Counted from the first letter of the stretch, positions 16,867-26,181 are shown. The stretch: 64,000 nt of DNA from Nocardia brasiliensis NBRC 14402 (GCF_000308475.2 NZ_BAFT02000079.1:62001-126000), one strand, 5' to 3'. Program-made: numbers and translations. Notes: a model not told the origin generated them from the letters alone.

Positions 16867-17513
16867 ACGAACAGCCCCTACCGCAAGGACCCGCCTCGGA
16901 TCTGACCACCGCGGCCCGAATACGTGACGCCGCGATCGAGGTCTTCGGCGACCAGGGCTTCCAGGTCGGGGTGCGGGCCATCGCGAAGGCGGCGGGCGTG
17001 TCACCGGGACTGGTGAACCACCACTTCGGTTCGAAGGACGGCCTGCGCGCCGCGTGTGACGCGCGAGTGCAGCAGCTGATCCGCGACAAGAAAGTCCAGA
17101 CGATCACCGCGGGCAACGTCGCGAAGGGCATGCTGGCCGCCCTCGCCGAGATCGAGGAGTACGCACCGCTGGTCGCCTACATGGTCCGCAGCCTGCAAGC
17201 CGGGGGCCCCATGGCGAGATCGCTCTTCGAGCACATGGTCGAGGACGCCGAGGTCTATATCCAGCAGGGCGTCGAGGCGGGCGCGATCAAGCCGAGCCGC
17301 GATCCCGCGGCGCGGGCCAGATATCTGATGACGCTCAATGTCGGCGCGACGCTGCTCTGGATGCAGATGCATCACGAGCCCGGCGAAAAGCTCGATTTCC
17401 GTAAGGCCATTCGTGAGTTGACCGAAGAGCTCACCCCTCCGGCCCTGGAGTTCTACACCCAGGGCATTCTCACCGACCCCACGCTTTTGGACACCTTCAC
17501 CAAGGAGCATTGA
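16860..17513 (+). CDS. TetR-family regulator of the adjacent ABC exporter
   Basis: A 217-residue TetR protein. Residues 20-65 are the helix-turn-helix (IRDAAIEVFGDQGFQVGVRA, then GVSPGLVNHHFGSKDGLRAA); the rest is the ligand-binding helical domain. The GTG start lies inside the second operator repeat, leaving no room for a ribosome-binding site, so translation is probably leaderless. Its stop overlaps the ABC ATPase start (TGATG), giving a co-transcribed regulator-transporter operon, the standard arrangement for an autoregulated drug exporter. The inducer is unknown. Confidence 0.9.
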   Translation: MFNEQPLPQGPASDLTTAARIRDAAIEVFGDQGFQVGVRAIAKAAGVSPGLVNHHFGSKDGLRAACDARVQQLIRDKKVQTITAGNVAKGMLAALAEIEEYAPLVAYMVRSLQAGGPMARSLFEHMVEDAEVYIQQGVEAGAIKPSRDPAARARYLMTLNVGATLLWMQMHHEPGEKLDFRKAIRELTEELTPPALEFYTQGILTDPTLLDTFTKEH

Positions 17514-18448
17514 TGTCCGAGGTCATTCAAATCGCCGATCTCCGTAAGACGTTCGGCCATGTAGCCGCGCTCGACGGCCTGGATCTCACCGTCGCGGAAG
17601 GGGAGATCCACGGCTTCCTCGGCCCGAACGGCGCGGGTAAGTCGACCACCATCCGGGTGCTGCTCGGCATCCTGCGCGCCACCGCCGGACGAGCCGAGCT
17701 GCTCGGCCGCGACCCGTGGGCCGATGCGGTCGCCTTGCACCACGAACTCGCTTATGTGCCAGGCGATGTCACGCTCTGGCCGTCGCTGTCCGGTGGTGAG
17801 ACCATCGACCTGCTCGCCCGCATGCGCGGCGGTATCAACGCCGAACGCCGCGCGGAGCTGATCCAGCGCTTCGACCTGGACCCCCGCAAGAAGGCGCGCA
17901 CCTACTCCAAGGGCAACCGGCAGAAGGTCGCGCTGATCTCCGCGCTCGCCTCGGACGTGCGCCTGTTGCTGCTGGACGAGCCGACCTCCGGCCTGGATCC
18001 GTTGATGGAACAGGTTTTTCGCGAATGCGTGCAGGAGGCCAAGGACCGCGGCACCACGGTGCTGCTGTCCAGTCACATCCTCTCCGAGGTCGAAGTGCTC
18101 TGCGACCGGGTGACCATCATCCGCGCGGGACGGACCGTGGAGAGCGGCACGCTCTCGCAGATGCGGCACCTGTCGCGGACCTCGATCACGGCCGAATTGG
18201 TCGGTGACCCGGGTGATCTCGGTCGGCTGCCCGGCGTCGGCGACATCCAGTGGGACGGAAAGACCTTGCGCTGCCAGGTCGACGGTGAACATCTCGGCGA
18301 ACTGATCCGGGTGCTGGGCGATACCGGCGTGCGCAGCCTGACCAGCACTCCGCCGACGCTCGAAGAATTGTTCCTGCGGCACTATCACGTCGGCGCCGAC
18401 GACTCGGCCGCCACCCCGGCGCAGCGTGGGGAGAAGGTGCGGGCATGA
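17513..18448 (+). CDS. ABC transporter ATP-binding protein
   Basis: A 311-residue ABC-2-type ATPase. Walker A is GPNGAGKST (near residue 39). The signature position reads YSKGNRQK, an SKGN variant typical of DrrA/CcmA-like exporter ATPases. Walker B is LLLLDEPTSGLDPL and the H-loop is LLSSHILSE. The C-terminal 90 residues form the extra regulatory domain of DrrA-type ATPases. It couples by ATGA to the permease at 18445, so the pair forms one exporter. The ATG at 17513 is preferred over a TTG one codon upstream. Confidence 0.93.
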   Translation: MSEVIQIADLRKTFGHVAALDGLDLTVAEGEIHGFLGPNGAGKSTTIRVLLGILRATAGRAELLGRDPWADAVALHHELAYVPGDVTLWPSLSGGETIDLLARMRGGINAERRAELIQRFDLDPRKKARTYSKGNRQKVALISALASDVRLLLLDEPTSGLDPLMEQVFRECVQEAKDRGTTVLLSSHILSEVEVLCDRVTIIRAGRTVESGTLSQMRHLSRTSITAELVGDPGDLGRLPGVGDIQWDGKTLRCQVDGEHLGELIRVLGDTGVRSLTSTPPTLEELFLRHYHVGADDSAATPAQRGEKVRA

Positions 18449-20079
18449 CGACCGTTGCCGCGGGCAGGCACTCCGCCGCCCCCGCCGCGCGTGGCTCGGC
18501 CGACTTCGCCGGCACCGGCCAATTGCTGCGGCTGTACCTGCGCCGTGATCGAATCGTGTTGCCGCTGTGGGTGATCGCGTTCGGCATGCTGCCCGCGTTC
18601 TATGTCTCGGCGACCAAGGGCGTGTACTCCTCGCCCGCCGACCTGGCGAACTACGCGAAGACGATCACCGACAGCCCCGCGCTGATCGCCATGTACGGGC
18701 CGGTGTTCAGCACCGAGCCCGGCTCGATGTACCTGTGGAAGGCCGGGCCGTTCTTCGCGATGATCGCGATCGCCACCATCCTCACCGTCATCCGGCACAC
18801 CCGGGTGGAAGAGGAGACCGGACGGGCCGAGCTGGTGGGCGCGACCAGTATCGGGCGCTACGCCGGTCTCTCCGCCGCGCTGGTGCTGACCACCGCGGGC
18901 TGCGTGCTGGTCGGAATCATCGCTGCCGCAATGCTGTACAGCAACGATCTGCCGATCGCGGGCTCGGTGGCCTACGCGGCGGCGCTGGCCGGTTCCGGGC
19001 TCGCCTGGGCCGGCGTGGCCGCCGCGGCCGCGCAGGTGAGTACCAGTTCGCGGATCGCCCGGGGGATCGCGCTCGGCGCGCTGGCCGCGGCGTACGCGCT
19101 GCGCGCCATCGGTGATGCGGGAAACGGTGTGCTGTCCTGGTTTTCGCCGCTGGGATGGTGCATCCAGATGCGCGCGTTCGCGCAGGAACGCTGGTGGGTG
19201 CTCGTTCCGCTGCTGCTGGTCGCGGTGCTCACGGTGGCGGCCGCGTATCTGCTGCTGAGTCGCCGCGATACCGGCTCGGGTCTGGTCGCGGAGCGGCCCG
19301 GGCCGCCGAGCGCGGCACCCTCGCTGGCCGGCCCGCTCGGCCTGGCTTGGCGGCTGCAACGCGGGTCGATGGTGTTCTGGGCCATCGGATTCCTGCTGTA
19401 CGGGTTGCTGATGGGCGGCGCGATCAAGAGCGTCGGGGACATGCTCGGCGACAACGACACCGTGCACGACGCGATCACCCGGATGGGTGGTTCGACCATG
19501 CTGCAGGATTCGTTCGTGACGCTGGCGCTCACGTTGCTCGCGGCCGGCGCCGCGGCCTATTCGCTCTCGGCCACGCTGCGGCTGCACGACGAGGAGTCCA
19601 GCCAGCGGATCGAGTCGACCCTCGCCGGTGCGGTCGGCCGCGAGCGATACGCGTTGAGCCACATCGCTTTCGCGCTGCTCGGTCCGGTGCTGCTGATGTC
19701 CGTCGCCGGTCTCGCGATCGGGGTGGTGTACGGGGCGACCGACGGTGATCTGCTCGGCAAGGTGGCCGACACGTTGGGCGCGGCGCTCGTCCAGGTGCCC
19801 GCGGTCTGGGTGTGCACCGGTATCGCGGTGGCGCTGTACGGTTTCGCGCCGCGCTTCACTCCGGTGGCCTGGGGTGTGCTCAGCGTCCTGGTCGTCATCT
19901 TCTTCGTCGGCTCGCTCGACGGGCTGCCGCAGTGGGTGGTGGATCTGGTGCCGTTCGTCCATCCGCCGAAACTGCCCGGCGCGCCGTTCGAGATCGCGCC
20001 GGTGCTGTGGCTGCTGGGCATCGCCGCCGCGCTGCTCGCGGCGGGCCTGCTCGCCTTCCGCCGCCGCGACCTGCGCTGA
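18445..20079 (+). CDS. ABC-2 type exporter permease (antibiotic exporter family)
   Basis: A 544-residue membrane protein with about 12 hydrophobic segments in two similar halves. The first half starts at LPLWVIAFGMLPAFYVSATK and the second at LAWRLQRGSMVFWAIGFLLY. This long two-in-one form is that of actinobacterial permeases annotated as polyketide-antibiotic exporters, which need only one gene besides the ATPase. The loop VIRHTRVEEETGRAELVG, repeated as LRLHDEESSQRIESTLAGAV in the second half, is the cytoplasmic coupling region. The substrate is unknown. It is the last gene of the tetR operon and is followed by a long perfect hairpin. Confidence 0.9.
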   Translation: MTTVAAGRHSAAPAARGSADFAGTGQLLRLYLRRDRIVLPLWVIAFGMLPAFYVSATKGVYSSPADLANYAKTITDSPALIAMYGPVFSTEPGSMYLWKAGPFFAMIAIATILTVIRHTRVEEETGRAELVGATSIGRYAGLSAALVLTTAGCVLVGIIAAAMLYSNDLPIAGSVAYAAALAGSGLAWAGVAAAAAQVSTSSRIARGIALGALAAAYALRAIGDAGNGVLSWFSPLGWCIQMRAFAQERWWVLVPLLLVAVLTVAAAYLLLSRRDTGSGLVAERPGPPSAAPSLAGPLGLAWRLQRGSMVFWAIGFLLYGLLMGGAIKSVGDMLGDNDTVHDAITRMGGSTMLQDSFVTLALTLLAAGAAAYSLSATLRLHDEESSQRIESTLAGAVGRERYALSHIAFALLGPVLLMSVAGLAIGVVYGATDGDLLGKVADTLGAALVQVPAVWVCTGIAVALYGFAPRFTPVAWGVLSVLVVIFFVGSLDGLPQWVVDLVPFVHPPKLPGAPFEIAPVLWLLGIAAALLAAGLLAFRRRDLR

Positions 20080-20113
20080 ACGCGCGCGCCCAGCTCGTAA
20101 CGATTCGCGCACC

Positions 20114-20171
20114 CCTTTCGCGTTCCCGCACCCGCTGTGGACTGGCACAGCGGGTGCGGGAACGCGAAAGG
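20114..20171. terminator. 26-bp perfect inverted repeat between convergent genes
   Basis: The left arm 20114-20139 (CCTTTCGCGTTCC...) is the exact reverse complement of the right arm 20146-20171, with a 6-base loop (GACTGG). It lies between the converging permease and F420-oxidoreductase genes. There is no T-tract on either side. A two-way hairpin terminator is the likely role; the length and perfection are unusual. Confidence 0.75.
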
Positions 20172-20189
20172 CGTGCGGGAACCGGAGGC

Positions 20190-21050
20190 TCAGCCGATCC
20201 CGAGCTTGCCGACTAGGCGCGCGAGGTACGCGCGTACGTCGTCGGGCGAACGATCCGGCATGCCGAAAACGACTTCGGTGACACCGAAGTCGGCCCACTG
20301 CGCCAACTGTTCCGCGTTGTGGCGGCCCGCGAGGGCGACGATCTCGGGGTTGCCCGCGCGCTCGTGTTCGCGCCAGACCCGCTGCAACAGGGCGATTTTG
20401 GAGTCCAGTCCGGCTTCGGTGGGAGTGGTGATCCACCCGTCGGCGTTGTCGGCCAGCCAACCGAAGGTCTTCTCCGTGCCCGCCGCGCCGAGCAGCACCG
20501 GAATGCGTTTCTGCACCGGCTTGGGCCAGGACCAGCTCGCGCCGAACTGCACGAATTCACCGGCGAAGCTGGCTTCTTCCTCGGTCCAGATGGTGCGCAT
20601 CGCGTCCAGGTGTTCGCGCAGCACGGTCCGGCGCTTGTTCGGGGGGACGCCGTGATGGGCGAGTTCGTCGGTGTTCCAGCCGAATCCGACGCCGAGGCTG
20701 ACGCGTCCGCCGGACAGGTGGTCGAGCGTGGCGATGGTTTTCGCCAGCGTGATCGGATGATGTTCGGCGGGCAGCGCGACCGCCGTCGAGAGCCCGATCC
20801 GGCTGGTGACCGCGGCGACGGTGCCCAGCGCGACCCAGGGATCGAGCGTGCGCAGGTAGCGATCGTCGGGCAGGCTCGCGTCACCTGTCCGGGGGTGCGC
20901 CGCGGCCCGCACCACGGGAATGTGCGTGTGTTCCGGTACGTAGAAGGTATCGAAACCGACACCTTCGGCGGCCACCGCCGCCTCCGCGGGCGTGATGCCC
21001 CGATCGCTGGTGAACAACACAATTCCGTACCGCACCGTACGCGCTCCCAT
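20190..21050 (-). CDS. LLM-class F420-dependent oxidoreductase
   Basis: A 286-residue luciferase-like (beta/alpha)8 enzyme. Typical segments are PAEAAVAAEGVGFDTFYVPEH, IGLSTAVALPAEHHPITLAK and LDHLSGGRVSLGVGFGWN, which in this class build the F420/FMN site. The substrate is not predictable; Nocardia and mycobacteria carry dozens of these redox enzymes. The start is ATG 21050 (MGARTVRYG); the open frame extends far upstream through the SDR gene but that part is not family-like. It may be co-transcribed with the SDR (56-base gap). Confidence 0.88.
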   Translation of the reverse strand: MGARTVRYGIVLFTSDRGITPAEAAVAAEGVGFDTFYVPEHTHIPVVRAAAHPRTGDASLPDDRYLRTLDPWVALGTVAAVTSRIGLSTAVALPAEHHPITLAKTIATLDHLSGGRVSLGVGFGWNTDELAHHGVPPNKRRTVLREHLDAMRTIWTEEEASFAGEFVQFGASWSWPKPVQKRIPVLLGAAGTEKTFGWLADNADGWITTPTEAGLDSKIALLQRVWREHERAGNPEIVALAGRHNAEQLAQWADFGVTEVVFGMPDRSPDDVRAYLARLVGKLGIG

Positions 21051-21106
21051 CGCCGAAACTAGAACAAGTTCTACCATTCTTTGCCGGTGCGCACCATGGG
21101 AACGGG

Positions 21107-21871
21107 TCAGAGCAGGGTGCCGCCGGTGGCGTCGATATAGGAGCCGGTGACCCATCGGGCGTCGTCGGAGGCGAGGAAGGCCACCACGTCGGCGATATCG
21201 CCGACCTCGCCGACTCGGTTGAACGCGGACCATTCGGCGAGTTCCGCGACGGCCGCGGGGTCGGCGAAGACCGGCCCGCCGGTGTTGGTCACGCCGGGCG
21301 CGACCGTGTTGATCGTGATCCCGCGCGGCGCGACGTAGCGGGCCAGTTGCACGGTGATCTGCTCGAGCGCGCCTTTGCTCATCGCGTCGCAGATCTGCGA
21401 CGGGAAGGAGGTGCGGGTCAGGCCGGAGGAGATGTTGACGATCCGGCCGCCCTCGGGCATCAGCCGCAGCGCGCGCAGGGTCAGGTAGAACGGCGCTCGG
21501 GCGTTCACCGCGATGGTGCGATCGAACAGCTCGGGTGTGACGTCCTCCGGGGTCGCGACCTCGAATCCGGTGTGCGCCGCGTTGTTGATGAGGATGTCGA
21601 GCGTCGGCGCGCCGGTGCGCACCCGCAGTTCCACCTCGAGCGCGGCGAACAGCTCGGGTATCGCCTCCGTCGTGGCGAGGTCGGCCTGGACCAGGAATGC
21701 GCAGCCGCCCGCGCTCTCGATCTGCCGCACGGTTTCCTTGCCCGCCACCTCGTCGGTCGAGTAGTGCACCGCCACCAACGCGCCATCCCGGGCGAGGCGG
21801 CGGGCGATCCCGCGCCCGATGCCGCGACTCGATCCGGTGACCAGGGCGGCTTTGCCCTGCAGCTTGCTCAT
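21107..21871 (-). CDS. SDR-family protein with the catalytic tyrosine replaced
   Basis: A 254-residue short-chain dehydrogenase fold: TGSSRGIG (residues 12-19) binds the dinucleotide, ILINNAAH is the NNAG-type motif, NISSG carries the active-site serine, and VTGSYIDATGG is the usual C-terminus. The YxxxK motif reads DAMSK (D162, K166), so aspartate stands where the general-acid tyrosine belongs; TAC to GAC is a single base change. The protein may be a binding or scaffold protein, may act by another mechanism, or may be a dead enzyme kept intact. A palindromic operator lies upstream. The next gene is an F420 oxidoreductase. Confidence 0.88.
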   Translation of the reverse strand: MSKLQGKAALVTGSSRGIGRGIARRLARDGALVAVHYSTDEVAGKETVRQIESAGGCAFLVQADLATTEAIPELFAALEVELRVRTGAPTLDILINNAAHTGFEVATPEDVTPELFDRTIAVNARAPFYLTLRALRLMPEGGRIVNISSGLTRTSFPSQICDAMSKGALEQITVQLARYVAPRGITINTVAPGVTNTGGPVFADPAAVAELAEWSAFNRVGEVGDIADVVAFLASDDARWVTGSYIDATGGTLL

Positions 21872-21888
21872 GTGATCCCCTCGAGTAA

Positions 21889-21907
21889 CTACTACGGTTG
21901 GTAGTAG
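21889..21907. promoter_or_regulatory. operator palindrome upstream of the SDR gene
   Basis: A perfect inverted repeat, CTACTAC-5-GTAGTAG, lies 18-36 bases upstream of the SDR start. The size and spacing suit a TetR- or GntR-type dimer. No candidate regulator gene is directly adjacent. Confidence 0.55.
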
Positions 21908-21950
21908 AGATTAGCCGGATTTGTCCGGTGTGCAATCCCTTCGAGTGGAA

Positions 21951-22586
21951 TCAGGACGAATTACGTTGGGGCGCGGGTGCGCCCGGGAACAGCCGCGCCG
22001 CCCAGCAGAACGTCAGCGCCATGGCCACTGCGGCCGCCGTGCCGCCGATGATGTCGGTGGGCAGGTGATAGTCCAGTCCGATCATCCCGGCCGCCGCGGC
22101 GAGCAGGGCCGGTATCGCGACGGCGACCGTGCTCAGCCGCGCGCGTGGGGAATCGGCGAGCACGAAGAACGTGGTCGCGATCGCGACGAGATGCACGGTG
22201 TGGCCGCTGGGATAGGCCAGATAGTCGTGGAGTTGCCGGTGCCACAGCGGTTTCCACACCCACGCGTTGAGCGCGACCGCCAGGCCCGGAACCGCGAGCA
22301 TGAGGGCGGCGCTGCGCCACCGGCTTCGGTAAGCGAACCAGCCGGCGGCGATCGCGAGTAGCGGCAGCAAGATGTAGCCGTTGCTCGGGACGACCAAGAA
22401 TTCCGCGAGACCGGGCCGGGCGTCGAGCGCGGCATGGATCGGGGCGGCGAGCGTGCGGTCCAGGGTGGTGGGGCCGCCGTCGGGTGGGAAGGTCGCGGGC
22501 AGCGCGCCGGTCACGGTGGCGCCCAGCGCGATGCCGCCGAGGGTGGGTACGCCCCGTGGAATGACGTCTTGTCGCGATCCGGGCAC
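21951..22586 (-). CDS. PAP2-family membrane phosphatase
   Basis: A 211-residue integral membrane protein of the PAP2 superfamily, with about six hydrophobic segments. The phosphatase motifs are in order: a KPLWHR form of motif C1, YPSGHTV (C2, with the active-site histidine) and GLDYHLPTDIIGG (C3, histidine plus aspartate). Family members dephosphorylate lipid phosphates such as phosphatidic acid or polyprenyl pyrophosphate at the outer face of the membrane. It is a single gene diverging from the large LuxR regulator at 22908. The start is ATG 22586. Confidence 0.87.
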   Translation of the reverse strand: MPGSRQDVIPRGVPTLGGIALGATVTGALPATFPPDGGPTTLDRTLAAPIHAALDARPGLAEFLVVPSNGYILLPLLAIAAGWFAYRSRWRSAALMLAVPGLAVALNAWVWKPLWHRQLHDYLAYPSGHTVHLVAIATTFFVLADSPRARLSTVAVAIPALLAAAAGMIGLDYHLPTDIIGGTAAAVAMALTFCWAARLFPGAPAPQRNSS

Positions 22587-22907
22587 CGATCGACGATAGT
22601 CAGTGGCAGGATCGCACCGGTGGACGGCTCGCTATGCACACCCGTCCCGGATGTCAATGGTCACTCGACCCAACCTGTCCGGAATGGTGCTGTGCCCGAA
22701 ACCGGAACGGCGGCAGGCGAACTCGACCGAAACGGGCAAGATGCGCCGAACCGCCCGCAGGGTTGCGCAGGCTTGGTATCGTCGTGTTCGATCGGCGAAC
22801 AAAAGGGTTCGTAGATCGAGGATCTCGGCTCGGTCGGCCTGGATGCAATGGGGCTCTGGCGTATTTGTGATGGTCGTCGGAGCCGGGGCAGTGACTGAGA
22901 GGTACCC
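22587..22907. other. intergenic region before the LuxR-type regulator
   Basis: About 320 bases without a supportable gene separate the divergent PAP2 and LuxR-type genes. The only clear signal is GAGAGGTACCC before the ATG at 22908. The open frames crossing it have no family features. Confidence 0.4.
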
Positions 22908-25262
22908 ATGGTGGGCGATGATGTCCAGCCGTCGCTGGCCGGCACCTATCGGCTTCCGACGGTGGTCGGACGGACGGCCGAGCTGGCCGAAATGGGGCGT
23001 CTGCTCAGCGATCCGCGCGTTCGGCTGCTGACCCTCACCGGGACGGCCGGCGTCGGTAAGACGGCGCTGGCACGGGAAGCGTTGTCGGACACCACACTCG
23101 ACGGCCGTCGCCGGGTCGCGGTCGACCTCGTGGACGGTGACGACCCGGGTGGCGTCTGGCAGGCGGTGCTGGCGGCGGTGACTCGGGTACTGCCGGGTTC
23201 GGCGGCCGCGACACTCGTGCTCGACGTGCTCGTGGACCGGGTCGGCGAGCACCCGCTGGTGCTGTTGCTGGACAACTGCGATCGGGTGGTCGAGCGGATC
23301 TCCACCGATCTCGTGCGCCTGCTCGCGTGCTGCCCGAACCTGATCATCGTTGCGACCAGCCGGATTCCGTTCAAGCTCTACCGTGAGTGCGTGCTGTGCG
23401 TGCGCCCGCTGCCCACCGACACCGGCAGCGGCGACTACTACCCGGGCTCCTCCTTCGCCGCGGAACTGCTGCTCGACAGCATCGACAGTCACTACCGCGG
23501 GTCGGCCACCATGGCCGATCGGCTGGTCGTGGACGAGATCGTGGGCGAGCTGGACGGGGTGCCACTGGCGCTGGAGCTGGCGGCGGGCACCATCGCCCGG
23601 ATCGGCCCGGTGCGCACCCTGCAGCAGATCAAAGCCGGCGGCGAGCTGCTCTCACCCGGGTATGTGGACGTGCCCGTCCGGCATCGGTCCCTGCCCGGAG
23701 CGGTCGCGTGGGGTCTGCGCGACCTCGCGCCCGAGGCGCTCGAGCTGCTGCTGCGGCTTTCGCTATACGAATCGGTGATCGACACCGACACCGCCTGTCT
23801 CGCAGTGGGTATCGGCGAGGAACAGGCCGCGGCCGCGCTGGCCGACCTGGTGCAGCGCAGCCTGCTCGACCATACGGTGAGTGGCCCGCGCGGCAACGGT
23901 TACCGGCTCTTCGCGCCGGTGCGCGCCTACTGCCGGCACGCGTTGCGCGCGGACTCGGTGCGGGCCAAGGAGATTCGTGCGGACCAGGTACACCGCCTCG
24001 GTCAGCTCGCCGAGACCATCGGCCCGCAGTTCGAGCAGCACGAGCAACGCGGCGCCGCGCTGGACATCGCGGGCCGCCTGATCGTGGACTTCCTTGCCGC
24101 ACTGCACTATCTGATCGACACCGGCCAACCCGAACAGGCGGTCCGGCTCGCGGCGGTACTGGAATCGGCGTGGATCCAGCACGGCTATCAGGCCGAGCTG
24201 GAATCGGTGCTGGCCAAGGCGCTGGAGATGAGCGACCGGACGACGCTCACGCCCGGCGTGACGGCGCCGCTGTGCCTCGAGGTGCTCGGCGTCTGGGCGG
24301 GGCGCTCGGGCCGGCTGCGCCGCGCCGTCGATCTGCTCACCAGTTCGGTTGCCGCATACCGGCGTTTCGACCGTCCCCGGGACGCGGCCCGCACCGCCGT
24401 GCCGCTGGCGGTGGCGCTGGCCGCGGTGGGGGAGCACGACACCGCCCGCGACCTGTTGCGAATGGCGGCGCGCTACCGCGACGAACTCGGCGGCCCGTGG
24501 CCCATGCGGATCGAACTGTCCATGCGCCTGGCGGCGCTGCCCGATCCGCCGCGGCGCGATACCGGGGTCTGGTCCGAGATCCGGGATCGGATCCGGCAGC
24601 TGGACAGCACCGCGCGCCTGATCGGGTTGAACACCCTGGCGCGCAGCCAGATCGGGCCGCTGACCGCGGATCGCGCCCAGTCGCTGTACCGGGAGAACCT
24701 GGCGAACAACGACCTGTCCACCCATGTGCTGCAGACGATCGTCGCGCTCGAAGGCTGTGCCCGCGCCTACGACGCGGTCGGTGTCGAATACGCCGAACAG
24801 ACCTTGACCCTGCTCCTCGCGGCCCGGCACCTGCGGGCCACGCACGGCATCCCGCTGCTCGGCGCGGGCGATCCCGCGCCGCGCCTGGCGGAGAACCGGA
24901 ACGCGGTGGGGGAGAGCAAATTCCGGGAGATCCAGCGGCTGGCGGCGGAGCTGACCCTGACCGAAGCGGTCGCCTACGCGCGGAACGCGCCCACGCTGCC
25001 CGACCCGGAAGATTCCCCGCTGGCCGCCCTGACCAACCGGCAGCGCGAGATCGCGACACTGGTGGCGACCGGGATGACCAACCGGATGATCGCGACCCAG
25101 TTGCGGATCTCCGAATGGACGGTGGTGAACCACGTCCGTCAGGTGATGCTCAAGCTCGACTGCCCGTCCCGGCTGCACGTCGCGCTGGTGGTGGAGCGCG
25201 AAGCGCAGCTCGCCGATCCGGCACCGGAGTCACACCGAATCGCCCTGGCGCGCAAGCCATGA
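22908..25262 (+). CDS. large ATPase-LuxR (LAL-like) transcriptional regulator
   Basis: A 784-residue signal-transduction regulator. After a short lead, VVGRTAELAEM opens an AAA/NB-ARC-type ATPase: Walker A is GTAGVGKT (residues 45-52), Walker B is LVLLLDNCDR, and the sensor segment is LIIVATSRIPF. A winged-helix and helical-repeat middle follows (DLVQRSLLDH; RLAAVLESAWIQHGYQ, TPR-like). The last 70 residues are a LuxR helix-turn-helix (ALTNRQREIATLVATGMTNR, then VNHVRQVMLKL). Such proteins use ATP-driven oligomerisation to activate secondary-metabolism, sugar or stress genes. No obvious target operon is adjacent. GAGAGG lies 5 bases upstream of the start. Confidence 0.9.
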   Translation: MVGDDVQPSLAGTYRLPTVVGRTAELAEMGRLLSDPRVRLLTLTGTAGVGKTALAREALSDTTLDGRRRVAVDLVDGDDPGGVWQAVLAAVTRVLPGSAAATLVLDVLVDRVGEHPLVLLLDNCDRVVERISTDLVRLLACCPNLIIVATSRIPFKLYRECVLCVRPLPTDTGSGDYYPGSSFAAELLLDSIDSHYRGSATMADRLVVDEIVGELDGVPLALELAAGTIARIGPVRTLQQIKAGGELLSPGYVDVPVRHRSLPGAVAWGLRDLAPEALELLLRLSLYESVIDTDTACLAVGIGEEQAAAALADLVQRSLLDHTVSGPRGNGYRLFAPVRAYCRHALRADSVRAKEIRADQVHRLGQLAETIGPQFEQHEQRGAALDIAGRLIVDFLAALHYLIDTGQPEQAVRLAAVLESAWIQHGYQAELESVLAKALEMSDRTTLTPGVTAPLCLEVLGVWAGRSGRLRRAVDLLTSSVAAYRRFDRPRDAARTAVPLAVALAAVGEHDTARDLLRMAARYRDELGGPWPMRIELSMRLAALPDPPRRDTGVWSEIRDRIRQLDSTARLIGLNTLARSQIGPLTADRAQSLYRENLANNDLSTHVLQTIVALEGCARAYDAVGVEYAEQTLTLLLAARHLRATHGIPLLGAGDPAPRLAENRNAVGESKFREIQRLAAELTLTEAVAYARNAPTLPDPEDSPLAALTNRQREIATLVATGMTNRMIATQLRISEWTVVNHVRQVMLKLDCPSRLHVALVVEREAQLADPAPESHRIALARKP

Positions 25263-25287
25263 CGCGACTACAAACCGTGACCGGCGA

Positions 25288-26181
25288 CTACGGACCGTAG
25301 GTCAGCACCGCACTGATGACGAACCACAGCAGCCACGCGAACGCGATCAGCATGCCCACCGCGAGGGTGATCCGCATGAAGGCCCGGCCGAAGTCCATGT
25401 CCCGGGTTTCCCGCGGATACAGCTTCCACGGGCTGTACCAGGGCGCCTCGACCGCGTAGATCGGCTTGCTCGCTTCCCGCTCGGCCTGGGCCAGTTCCTC
25501 CGCGTACGCCTCGGCCTGCGCCTGATTGGGGCCGCCGTGCCACAGCGTGATGTCGATCGGGCCGAGGAAGCCCTCGTTGAGCAGCTCCTGCGGGGCGGGC
25601 AGGTAGGGGAGGATGCCGAGACCGCGGAACGCGACCGCGACATCGTTCGCCGTCCACAGGTGCTTCTCCTGCTGGGCCAGCACATCGAAATAGTGCCGCA
25701 GCCGCGCGGGGTCCTCGCCGAGGATCACGTCGAAGCTCGGGTCGCTCCAGGCCTGCTGGATCTTCAGCTGCGCCCCGCGCAGCGGGACGACGAGCGCGAG
25801 CCCGTGCACCGCGCGCTGGCCGAGCCCACGATCGGCCAGCCAGTTCTGCAGCGCGAAGGTGTGTTCGCGCGACTTCTCCAGCGGCGTGCGCCGGTCTCGG
25901 CCCTCCATCGCGGCCGGTTCGCCGTTGATCGTCCACGCGCCGTTCAGCGGGATCTCCAGCACGCCGTCCTGCCGCGCCACCAACGCCTCCGCCTCGATCA
26001 CCACGCAGCTGGTCGGCGTCCAGATCACCGCGTCGAACTGATGCAGCCGATCCTTGTGGAACAGACTGCAGTTGATCGTGGCGACGCCCTTGGGGCTGCC
26101 CGGGTCCTTCCAGGTGCGCAGCCAATCGATCAGCGCGCGCTCGGCATTGGTGCCCGCGGCGTTCTGCACTCGCACCAGCAT
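25288..26181 (-). CDS. NERD-domain protein with C-terminal membrane anchor
   Basis: A 297-residue protein whose first 180 residues match the NERD (nuclease-related) domain: NAERALIDWLRTW, then FDAVIWTPTSCVVIEAEALV and WTINGEP. In nuclease-type relatives the position after the IE is often a lysine; here it reads VIEAEAL. The middle is a charged helical region (AQAEAYAEELAQAEREA). The C-terminus has one membrane segment (VGMLIAFAWLLWFVISAVL), so the domain should face the cytoplasm. Function is unknown; DNA processing has been proposed for the family. It lies 25 bases from the end of the convergent LuxR-type gene. Confidence 0.8.
   Translation of the reverse strand: MLVRVQNAAGTNAERALIDWLRTWKDPGSPKGVATINCSLFHKDRLHQFDAVIWTPTSCVVIEAEALVARQDGVLEIPLNGAWTINGEPAAMEGRDRRTPLEKSREHTFALQNWLADRGLGQRAVHGLALVVPLRGAQLKIQQAWSDPSFDVILGEDPARLRHYFDVLAQQEKHLWTANDVAVAFRGLGILPYLPAPQELLNEGFLGPIDITLWHGGPNQAQAEAYAEELAQAEREASKPIYAVEAPWYSPWKLYPRETRDMDFGRAFMRITLAVGMLIAFAWLLWFVISAVLTYGP

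Noticed and set aside
18385..20460. Very long minus-strand open frame opposite the ABC permease
   Set aside because: Its translation is arginine, histidine and glutamine-rich without domains. It is the antisense shadow of the permease, which has membrane segments and proper coupling.
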